A stretch of 13,516 bases of DNA, taken from DATCLA01 sp036564195. GTDB taxonomy: Bacteria > Bacillota > UBA4882 > UBA8346. Below are positions 6,226-12,454 of the stretch, one piece after another. Within the stretch, counting starts at the first letter, position 1; each line of letters opens with the position of its first letter. The stretch covers positions 1 through 13,516 of the forward strand of contig DATCLA010000044.1 in assembly GCA_036564195.1 (NCBI GenBank), written 5' to 3'. A program made the position numbers and the translations under genes. The notes below the pieces were generated by a model. That model made no database searches and was not told where the DNA came from. It saw only the letters and a program-made list of their open reading frames with translations.

Positions 6226-7704
6226 ATGGAAGGTTTGCTTAATGGTTTCGCAATAGCGCTTAGCGGAACAAACCTCTTGTATGCGTTAATCGGTTCAATC
6301 CTGGGTACAGTAGTCGGAATATTGCCGGGGCTTGGGCCAACGGTGACAATTGCTGTGTTGCTCCCCATAACTTATTATCTTTCACCAGCAACGGCCGTTA
6401 TTATGATTGCGGCAATCTATTACGGTTGTATGTATGGTGGTTCGACTACGGCAATTCTTTTAAATATTCCCGGCGAAGCTGCGTCGGTCGTTACCGCTAT
6501 CGATGGCTATGTAATGGCGAAACAGGGAAGGGCCGGAACAGCGCTGGGGATTGCCGCGATCGGCTCATTTATCGCGGCAATATTGAGTGTGATTGCGCTG
6601 GCTTTTTTAGCTCCGGTCCTCGCCAAATTTGCCCTACGGTTCGGACCGCCCGAGTATTGTGCTCTGGCTGTCTTGGGATTGATAATGGCCGCTTATTTAT
6701 CAGGAAAATCTGGCGTCAAAGGTATGATTATGGTCGTCCTCGGCATGATCTTAGCCGCTGTCGGACAAGATCCCATGACCGGAGAATTACGGTTCACTTT
6801 TAACAATCGCAATCTCCTCGATGGAATTGATTTTGTCGTTGTCGCAATGGGATTGTTCGGTTTAGGAGAACTTTTTGCCAATATTGAGCAGGTTGAGGCA
6901 ACTTCTCTTGTCACCAGTAAGCTGGAGAAGATTTTCCCCCGCCTGAAAGATCTTGCTCAATCCTGGTGGGCGATCATTAGAGGTACAGTTATCGGATTTC
7001 TGGTTGGTGTCTTGCCGGGTGGGAGTGGAACCATCTCTTCGTTGGTTTCGTATGCTACGGAGAAACGTTGCTCCAAAACACCTGATGCTTTCGGCAAAGG
7101 GGCTATCGAAGGGGTTGCGGGTCCCGAATCGGCTAATAATGCTTCATCTGTTTCATCATTTGTACCTCTATTAACGCTCGGTATCCCCAGTAACGCTATT
7201 ATGGCTATGCTATTTGCAGCTTTGCTAGTTCATGGGGTCACTCCGGGACCATTTCTAGTGCGCGATCATCCAGGGATTTTCTGGGGTTTGATCGCTTCAA
7301 TGTTTATCGGTAACGCAATGTTACTGGTTCTTAATCTACCAATGGTCGGTGTTTGGGTTCAGTTATTGAGGGTACCGTTTTCTTTTCTGGCTCCTATCGT
7401 AGCGGCCATTATTGTAGTGGGCGTATATTCAATCAATAATAGAGTCTTTGATATCGGGCTGATGATTGGAATCGGTATCGTCGGTTATATCTTACGCAAA
7501 CTAGATTTTGAGTTAGGTCCGTTCTTACTTGCCTTTGTCTTGGAGCGTTTATTTGAAACTTCGTTCCGACAATCGTTGATCCTGAGCGACGGCTCACCTT
7601 TGGTCTTTGTAATGCGACCTATTTCAGCGACTCTTCTCGGTGTCGCCCTAATCTTTATCCTCACCAACTTCTGGTCGTCACGTAAGCATGCTAAAACGGA
7701 GTAA
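6226..7704 (+). CDS. TTT-family large membrane subunit (TctA family)
   Basis: A 492-residue integral membrane protein, normal for TctA (about 500), with 10-12 hydrophobic helices. It forms the translocation pore of the tripartite tricarboxylate transporter and works by ion gradient without an ATPase. The conserved TctA motifs are present twice as expected for the internal repeat: GILPGLGPTVTIAVLLP (about 31-47) with YGGSTTAILLNIPGEAASV further on, and GVLPGGSGTISSLVSY with PLLTLGIPSNAIMAML in the second half. GGGAGGG (6213-6219) lies 6 nt before the ATG. The gene sits between TctB and the MmgE/PrpD gene. Confidence 0.95.
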   Translation: MEGLLNGFAIALSGTNLLYALIGSILGTVVGILPGLGPTVTIAVLLPITYYLSPATAVIMIAAIYYGCMYGGSTTAILLNIPGEAASVVTAIDGYVMAKQGRAGTALGIAAIGSFIAAILSVIALAFLAPVLAKFALRFGPPEYCALAVLGLIMAAYLSGKSGVKGMIMVVLGMILAAVGQDPMTGELRFTFNNRNLLDGIDFVVVAMGLFGLGELFANIEQVEATSLVTSKLEKIFPRLKDLAQSWWAIIRGTVIGFLVGVLPGGSGTISSLVSYATEKRCSKTPDAFGKGAIEGVAGPESANNASSVSSFVPLLTLGIPSNAIMAMLFAALLVHGVTPGPFLVRDHPGIFWGLIASMFIGNAMLLVLNLPMVGVWVQLLRVPFSFLAPIVAAIIVVGVYSINNRVFDIGLMIGIGIVGYILRKLDFELGPFLLAFVLERLFETSFRQSLILSDGSPLVFVMRPISATLLGVALIFILTNFWSSRKHAKTE

Positions 7705-7740
7705 GATTTAGCTATATAACACAGCTTAGGAGGGATGTTG

Positions 7741-9135
7741 GTGAACACAGACGCAATAGAGATGCTTGTAAAACAAGTAGCTGGTACTGACTTAAGAGAT
7801 CTTTCGGCAAAAACGGTGCAACGAACGAAACTGATGATCTTGGATATCTTGGGCATTATCGTGGCCGGTGCCATGGCGCCAAGTGTTAAACCATTACTTG
7901 ATCAAGCGCGAGAGTGGGGAGGAAAACCGGAAGCATCGGTTTTAGTATTCGGCGATCGGCTTCCTGCTCCTACAGCAGGACAACTCAATGCTGTCATGGC
8001 CCGTAGCTTCGATTATGATGATTGTGACGAAGAGACCGGTTATCACCCTGGTTTCGCAGCAGTACCGGCAGCTCTAGCGGCAGCCGAGACAGTGGATTTT
8101 GTTTCTGGGGGCGAATTGATAACGGCTGTTGCGGCAGCGACTGACGCCGTTCTCCGAATTCGAAGTGCAACCCGACTTCGCGCCGGTAATCGTATGCCGT
8201 GGACCTCGGGAACTTTTGCGCCCTTAATTGCCGCCTTTGCGGCTGGCCGCATCCTAAAACTTCCCGTTGAAATGTTTCGAAATGCTTTAGGAATTGCCTA
8301 TACGGAATTGTCCGGAACGTCCCAGGGACTTTTAGACGGAGCCATGGCTCATTGCATTCAACAGGGGACAGGAGTTCAGGCTGGGTTGGCTGCAGTTGCT
8401 TTGGCCCGTCGGGGGATAACCGGGATCCAAAACGTGTTAGAAGGTCGTTTTGGTCTTTATAACGCATATCATTTTGGCGAATATGAACGTGAGCGTATTT
8501 TAGCCGATCTCGGCAGGAAGAACCGGATCGATGACGTCAGCATCAAGATCTTCCCTTGCTGCAAGTTAAGCCATGGTGCGGTGCAAGCGATTATGGAGTT
8601 GCTGGCTGAAGGTGTCGATCCTCGAACGGTTACTGATATAACGGTCCGAGTCAACGGGCCGGCTTATATCCTTTGCGGCGATCAACCATGGTCTCCACCT
8701 AAGACCCAACAAAAAGCTCAGTTCAGTATCCCTTATATAGTGGGGGCGGCATTAGCGCGGCGCAGAGTCACTCTTGAAGAATTCACCCTGGATGCCCTCC
8801 ATAGCAAAGATATATTGGACTATGCCAGTCGGGTAAGGGTTCTGCGGGATGATAAAATTGATGCTCTTGGTTTACAGGTAGCTCCGACAGAGGTAGAGGT
8901 GACCATCAATGGTTCGCAGATCAAACGCTACCGAATTGAATATGTGCCGGGTCATCCCTGCAAACCACTGAGCTTTGACCAAGTGACGGCTAAATTTGAA
9001 GCTTGTGTTCGCTATGGCGCTCCACAGGCAAGTGAAACTGCTATTAAGTCGGTGGTGGAAGGAATCAAAAACTTGGAAGAGGTATCCGACATTCAGCAAC
9101 TAATCCGGCCACTTGCTCCGATAGCGGTTGCCTAA
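7741..9135 (+). CDS. MmgE/PrpD family protein (2-methylcitrate dehydratase / cis-aconitate decarboxylase-like)
   Basis: 464 residues, the usual length. Family features are the N-terminal helix (DLSAKTVQRTKLMILDILG), the active-site stretch FDYDDCDEETGYHPG (about residues 88-102), the central block AGLAAVALARRGITGIQNVLEG, and KIFPCCKLSHGAVQAI, matching the usual YPCCRxTH region. Members include 2-methylcitrate dehydratase, cis-aconitate decarboxylase and iminodisuccinate epimerase; all act on small polycarboxylates. That fits a carboxylate transporter as neighbour, and it is the only clear catabolic-type enzyme in the cluster. The other 2-methylcitrate-cycle genes are absent. AGGAGGG (7728-7734) directly abuts an ATG at 7735, leaving no spacer; the GTG at 7741, 6 nt after it, is the better start. 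It is the last gene of the cluster and a terminator follows at 9174. Confidence 0.93.
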   Translation: MNTDAIEMLVKQVAGTDLRDLSAKTVQRTKLMILDILGIIVAGAMAPSVKPLLDQAREWGGKPEASVLVFGDRLPAPTAGQLNAVMARSFDYDDCDEETGYHPGFAAVPAALAAAETVDFVSGGELITAVAAATDAVLRIRSATRLRAGNRMPWTSGTFAPLIAAFAAGRILKLPVEMFRNALGIAYTELSGTSQGLLDGAMAHCIQQGTGVQAGLAAVALARRGITGIQNVLEGRFGLYNAYHFGEYERERILADLGRKNRIDDVSIKIFPCCKLSHGAVQAIMELLAEGVDPRTVTDITVRVNGPAYILCGDQPWSPPKTQQKAQFSIPYIVGAALARRRVTLEEFTLDALHSKDILDYASRVRVLRDDKIDALGLQVAPTEVEVTINGSQIKRYRIEYVPGHPCKPLSFDQVTAKFEACVRYGAPQASETAIKSVVEGIKNLEEVSDIQQLIRPLAPIAVA

Positions 9136-9173
9136 TTTGACATGACCGGTTTTTACTAGAAGGGAGTAACTAG

Positions 9174-9220
9174 ATATAAAGATCTTGGGTATCTTAACTC
9201 AAGGTCTTTATATATTTCAT
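9174..9220 (+). terminator. Rho-independent terminator of the transport cluster
   Basis: Positions 9174-9190 pair with 9197-9213 over 17 bp with two wobble pairs and a 6-nt loop. The hairpin ends in a T-rich stretch (ATATTTCAT). It lies 38 nt after the MmgE/PrpD stop codon, which marks the end of the seven-gene unit. Confidence 0.7.
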
Positions 9221-9249
9221 ATAGACCCTTATTATTCTTTAACTCTTTA

Positions 9250-9406
9250 TCATAATACCTTCCTAGACTTGCTCTTCCAACGATTAATTGTTACAGGACT
9301 AATACTATAACTTAGCAGAGATTTTGTTAATTGTGGCGGTTTCTTGGAGTACCTCCAGTACTATTTGGCTTTTAAATTCGGCTGAATATTAATTTCTCAT
9401 TTTCAT
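9250..9406 (-). pseudogene. IS3-type transposase orfA remnant (degenerate)
   Basis: The reverse strand reads YSAEFKSQIVLEVLQE (from about 9388 downward), then TINKISAK, a frame change, and YSISPVTINRWKSK (to about 9268). This is the helix-turn-helix N-terminal part of IS3-family OrfA proteins, whose usual form is YSAEFKxxIVLExL...ISxKYGIxPxTLxxWK. An in-frame TAA lies just before YSAEF, a frameshift follows KISAK, and a stop at 9250-9252 ends it early. No orfB and no terminal inverted repeats are visible nearby, so it is an old fragment and not a working element. Confidence 0.6.
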
Positions 9407-9716
9407 GCTTTCATCCTAACTTACTTTTCTATTTTGGTAACTCATTCTATTGGTTCATTACAGATAATGTTAGTGTATAATTAAGTTCGTAATTTTCCAT
9501 CAGGGCCCTCAGATTAAGCTGCTTGACGCCTGGTTGTGATTTGCTGAAGGAAAGGTAAAATCAAAAATGACCAAAAATCAAAGCGAGAACCGGTTGTACC
9601 CCGAGAAGTTTACTGGTATTCATCAAAGATTACAAACTTCAAACTGATTGGATGGTAAAATTCCAAGGCGTTGCTCCAAGCATTTGAATCATTACCTTGA
9701 ATACTTTGGCTTGGAG
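9407..9716. other. Intergenic DNA without a supported gene
   Basis: About 310 bp with no gene I can support. A 26-codon frame (ATG 9567 to TGA 9647) continues after its stop for another 27 open codons, but it resembles nothing I recognise and has only a poorly spaced AGG. An 8-bp inverted repeat (9674-9681 with 9709-9716) lies just upstream of the acetyltransferase promoter region. The part nearest 9407 may be more of the decayed insertion sequence. Confidence 0.4.
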
Positions 9717-9744
9717 TATACTATATAGACGAGATATTATCTCG
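9717..9744 (+). promoter_or_regulatory. Possible promoter and operator-like palindrome before the acetyltransferase gene
   Basis: A -10-like TATACT (9717-9722) is followed by an odd palindrome CGAGATA-T-TATCTCG (9730-9744), placed where a repressor would block the start. No good -35 at 16-18 bp is visible; TTGAAT at 9697 is too close. Treat this as a candidate only. Confidence 0.3.
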
Positions 9745-9766
9745 ACAACTTTATGGAGGAGTATTC

Positions 9767-10279
9767 ATGATTCGATATGCAAAGGCTGATGACTTAACTA
9801 CAATCTTGGAGATCTACAATGAGGCAATAATCAATACTACAGTAGTATATGACTATAAGCCCCACTCCATTGAAGCAATGACTTCATGGTATGAGAAGAA
9901 GGTTAGCGAAGGATTTCCTATACTTGTATTCGAGGAAAACAATGCTGTCGTTGGTTTCGCAACCTTTGGCCCTTTTAGAGCTCGGGCCGCATATAAGTAC
10001 ACAATAGAACATTCCGTGTACGTTCAAAAAAGCCATCGCAGAAAACACATTGGAACCGCCCTACTAAAAGAACTAATTAAGATTGCAAATGCAAAAGGAT
10101 ATGAAACTATGGTTGCCGGTATTGACACAAGTAATGATGGTAGCAGAATTATGCACGAGAAATTAGGTTTTAGTTATTCTGGCACACTTCGGAGAGTTGG
10201 ATACAAATTCGGCAAATGGCTTGATTTAATTTTTTATCAGTACCAACTTCAGGGACCCGAAGTACCAATAGAGGATTAG
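9767..10279 (+). CDS. GNAT acetyltransferase, phosphinothricin N-acetyltransferase-like
   Basis: A 170-residue single-domain acetyl-CoA-dependent N-acetyltransferase. It begins with the usual IRYAKADDLTTILEIYNEAI. The segment YTIEHSVYVQKSHRRKHIGTALL contains the E-x-SVYV strand and the acetyl-CoA pyrophosphate loop RRKHIGTA (91-98), as in the PAT/MddA subgroup that acetylates phosphinothricin and methionine sulfoximine- or sulfone-like compounds. Near the C-terminus, NDGSRIMHEKLGFSYSGTLRRVGYKFGKWLDL is also typical of this group. TGGAGGA (9754-9760) lies 6 nt before the ATG. It stands alone, with its own terminator-like hairpin downstream, between two gene clusters and next to a decayed insertion sequence. 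The true substrate is unknown. Confidence 0.9.
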   Translation: MIRYAKADDLTTILEIYNEAIINTTVVYDYKPHSIEAMTSWYEKKVSEGFPILVFEENNAVVGFATFGPFRARAAYKYTIEHSVYVQKSHRRKHIGTALLKELIKIANAKGYETMVAGIDTSNDGSRIMHEKLGFSYSGTLRRVGYKFGKWLDLIFYQYQLQGPEVPIED

Positions 10280-10290
10280 TAAGGTTCTAA

Positions 10291-10352
10291 CTGATTTTTA
10301 ATTATCACTGGTTAACAATTGTTATTCAGTGATAATTATTTATATAAATCAG
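10291..10352 (+). terminator. Nested inverted repeats, terminator-like, after the acetyltransferase gene
   Basis: The core is a perfect 12-bp stem (10299-10310 with 10327-10338) followed by TTTATATA. The loop contains a small palindrome AACAATTGTT (10314-10323), and an outer arm CTGATTT (10291-10297) pairs with AAATCAG (10346-10352). It lies 12 nt after the stop codon. It most likely ends the acetyltransferase transcript, though the stem is AT-rich and the T-run is interrupted. Confidence 0.5.
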
Positions 10353-10512
10353 CAACAATCTTTACGAACATAGCCAATTTATTAAAAACCAACGGCCAAA
10401 AAGGGTAAAATAAAGGATTTATACCTGTTTTCAAGGAATATTAATGATGGGATTCCATAATTTTTAACAACTCGGTATTAATGGTTCGAATGCATAGGTT
10501 AGGAGGTTCCAA

Positions 10513-11310
10513 ATGATTGATGCACATGTTCATATTGAAACCAGGCCATACCGGCCGGAATCAATCTGGGAGTATGTAACCCAGGCTGAAGCGGTGGGCC
10601 TTACGGAATTGTACTTATTGGAACATTCATATCAATTTAAAGATTTTAGTGAGCTCTACCGGCGGCATATTCTAGCAGATGACTCGCAGGTTGGTGTCTA
10701 TCAAAGGGGCTGGTTGGAACGGAAGTTGAAACGGTCCCTGACTGAGTACATTAGGTTAATTCAAATGATGCGGGAAATCGACTTTCCGGTTAAGGTTCAC
10801 TGGGGATTGGAAATCTGCTATTTCCCGGGTGAAGAAACAACGATTAAAGAGATTGTTTCCGGTTTTGATTGGGATTATCTAGTCGGTGCGGTACATTGGC
10901 TAAATGGGTGGGGATTTGATCATCCTCGTAACCGGTCTTCCTGGAACGGGAAAAATATAAATGATATTTACCGCCAATACTTTAAAATAATGAAACAGAT
11001 GATTAGCTCCGGTTTATTTGACCATATCGCTCATGCCGATTCACTTAAATGCTTTGGTCATTACCCTACGTTCGACTTGAGAACCGAATACAGCGAAATT
11101 GCGGCTTTGGCGCGGCAACACCAAGTGAAGCTGGAGTTTAACTGCGGCTTACGTCTTAATTATAATCATCCTGAATTGGGGTTAAACCCGGTCTTTTTAA
11201 AAACACTACGTGACGCCGGAGTACCAATAGTGACTGCTTCCAATGCCCATCATCCCGAAGAGGTTGGAAAGTTTATCCGGGAAGCAGAGGAACTGATCAA
11301 AAACGTCTAA
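10513..11310 (+). CDS. PHP-domain phosphoesterase (histidinol-phosphatase HisK/HisJ-like)
   Basis: 265 residues, the usual size of PHP-type histidinol phosphatases, which dephosphorylate histidinol phosphate with a multi-metal centre. The PHP motifs appear in order: DAHVHI (H5, H7), LEHS (E37, H38), GLEI (E100), VHWL (H128), AHAD (H174, D176) and SNAHHPEEVG (243-252). In the last motif the usual S-D-A-H aspartate is asparagine (N244), which could change metal binding. AGGAGG (10501-10506) lies 6 nt before the ATG. There are no other histidine genes nearby, so it may act on another phosphate ester; its neighbours are nucleotide-hydrolase genes. The 160 bp upstream show no promoter I can defend. 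Confidence 0.85.
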   Translation: MIDAHVHIETRPYRPESIWEYVTQAEAVGLTELYLLEHSYQFKDFSELYRRHILADDSQVGVYQRGWLERKLKRSLTEYIRLIQMMREIDFPVKVHWGLEICYFPGEETTIKEIVSGFDWDYLVGAVHWLNGWGFDHPRNRSSWNGKNINDIYRQYFKIMKQMISSGLFDHIAHADSLKCFGHYPTFDLRTEYSEIAALARQHQVKLEFNCGLRLNYNHPELGLNPVFLKTLRDAGVPIVTASNAHHPEEVGKFIREAEELIKNV

Positions 11311-11335
11311 TTGATTAACTATAAGTAAGGGATCG

Positions 11336-11371
11336 ATGAACGGAGCTGAAAACCGGTATGAACCAGATTAA
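11336..11371 (+). other. Possible 11-codon upstream ORF overlapping the Nudix gene start
   Basis: ATG at 11336 follows AAGGGA (11327-11332) and reads MNGAENRYEPD to a TAA at 11369-11371, which is 11 bases inside the next gene. That gene's own ATG (11358) has only GGAG at 12 nt. Translation coupling is possible but unproven. Confidence 0.2.
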
Positions 11372-11963
11372 TACCACTGAAGTAAAGCAAGTATTTGCCT
11401 CCTATAATTATTTAGAGCGGCAAACTTTTCCCAAGTTTCGTTTCTGTCCGCAATGTGCTACCACATTAGAACTAAGGAAGGTTGACGGTAGGCAACGTTT
11501 AAAATGCCCGCACTGTGGTTTCGTTTATTACTTGAATCCGTCACCCTGTGTTTCGTTGCTGCTTTTGGAAGCCGGAAAAGTACTGTTGGTAAAGCGGGGT
11601 AATGGAAATTACCTACCGGACCGGTGGTGTTTGCCATGTGGTTTTATCGAGTACGATGAGGATTTTTTAACTGCGGCAGTCCGGGAGGCCAAAGAAGAAA
11701 CAGGGTTAAGTATCCACATTGAGTCGATACTTAGCGTGGCCTCCAATTTTCATACTCCGGTATTACATAGTTTGGTCGTTGTCTTATTAGCCCGGGTAAC
11801 CGGAGGTCGCCTCACTCCCGGTGATGATGTAACAGCTTGTCAATGGGTACCTTTAAAGGGTCCTTACCCTGAATTGGCATTTGCGGCAGACCGACATATT
11901 TTGGAACGTTATGGAAAAACCGGCTGGAAAGGAGTTCCGGTTGACCGGGATTATGCCGGGTGA
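11358..11963 (+). CDS. Nudix hydrolase with N-terminal zinc ribbon
   Basis: 201 residues. A zinc-ribbon C30-x2-C33 and C50-x2-C53 (CPQC and CPHC) comes first, then a Nudix domain. The Nudix box runs from G95 to L117: G-x5-E101-x7-R109-E110-A-K-E113-E114-T-G-L, with all metal-binding glutamates present. The arrangement resembles NudC-type or zinc-ribbon ADP-ribose/NADH pyrophosphatases, but it is shorter than NudC and lacks a clear SQPWPFPxS motif, so NADH specificity is not supported. It probably hydrolyses a nucleoside diphosphate derivative, releasing a nucleoside monophosphate. The ATG is the first in frame after a stop at 11337; the ribosome binding site is weakly placed. It lies 47 nt after the PHP gene and 38 nt before the second Nudix gene. 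Confidence 0.9.
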   Translation: MNQINTTEVKQVFASYNYLERQTFPKFRFCPQCATTLELRKVDGRQRLKCPHCGFVYYLNPSPCVSLLLLEAGKVLLVKRGNGNYLPDRWCLPCGFIEYDEDFLTAAVREAKEETGLSIHIESILSVASNFHTPVLHSLVVVLLARVTGGRLTPGDDVTACQWVPLKGPYPELAFAADRHILERYGKTGWKGVPVDRDYAG

Positions 11964-12001
11964 TTTAAGAATCATATTTAGTAAGTATGGGGGAGAAACA
12001 G

Positions 12002-12418
12002 ATGAACTATGAAAAATCTTGTGGTGCGGTAGTGTATCGTCAAAGTGGCGACCGTGTTGAATACTTATTACTTAAACATAAAAACGGCAACCATTGGGGT
12101 TTTCCAAAAGGCCATGTGGAATCGGAAGAGTCCGAAACTGAGACCGCACTCCGGGAGACTTACGAAGAAGCCGGGCTGAGGATTAACTTAAAGGAAGGTT
12201 TTCGCTATCAGGTTGAATATGCTCCCAAAGAAAACACATGGAAAGAAGTGATTTACTTTATTGGCGAAGCCCAAGATGACAAGGTTACCTGCCAGTTGGA
12301 GGAGATTACCGGGCATTGCTGGGCTGATTATGAAACTGCCTTGGATTTGCTCTGTTTTGAAAACAGTAAACAACTATTAAGGCAGGCACACCAATTTTTG
12401 AGGGGTAGCTCTTTGTAA
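12002..12418 (+). CDS. Nudix hydrolase, diadenosine tetraphosphatase-like
   Basis: 138 residues, the compact form of bis(5'-nucleosyl)-tetraphosphatases. The protein starts MNYEKSCGAVVYR, as is typical for that group, and the WGFPKGHVE segment precedes the Nudix box: G37-x5-E43-x7-R51-E52-T-Y-E55-E56-A-G58-L. All key residues are present. It likely cleaves Ap4A-like dinucleotides or another nucleotide derivative. The start at 12002 is chosen because GGGGGAG (11989-11995) lies 6 nt before it. An upstream in-frame ATG at 11987 overlaps that ribosome binding site and would add five unlikely residues. It is sandwiched between the other Nudix gene and dinB, all closely spaced on one strand, which suggests one transcript. 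Confidence 0.9.
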   Translation: MNYEKSCGAVVYRQSGDRVEYLLLKHKNGNHWGFPKGHVESEESETETALRETYEEAGLRINLKEGFRYQVEYAPKENTWKEVIYFIGEAQDDKVTCQLEEITGHCWADYETALDLLCFENSKQLLRQAHQFLRGSSL

Positions 12419-12454
12419 AATGATCAGCCGGAACATTGGGATGGTGGGGTAATT

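Noticed and set aside
5859..6368. Long - strand frame (169 codons) opposite TctB/TctA
   Set aside because: It is a shadow of the two transporter genes, with no ribosome binding site, while the + strand frames match TctB and TctA clearly.
6426..6803. 125-codon + strand frame inside TctA
   Set aside because: Out-of-frame shadow of TctA with Arg/Cys/Gly-rich composition typical of a wrong reading frame.
7994..8467. Long - strand frame (157 codons) opposite the MmgE/PrpD gene
   Set aside because: It lies wholly inside a well-supported + strand gene, has low-complexity Gln/Arg/Pro-rich content and shows no family features.
9137..9142. Perfect TTGACA just after the MmgE/PrpD stop codon
   Set aside because: No -10 box lies 16-18 bp downstream and the cluster terminator follows directly, so it is unlikely to be a promoter.
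9567..9647. 26-codon ORF (MTKNQSENRL...), open for 27 more codons after its TGA
   Set aside because: No recognised similarity and poor ribosome binding site spacing. The internal stop suggests either chance or an unidentifiable relic.
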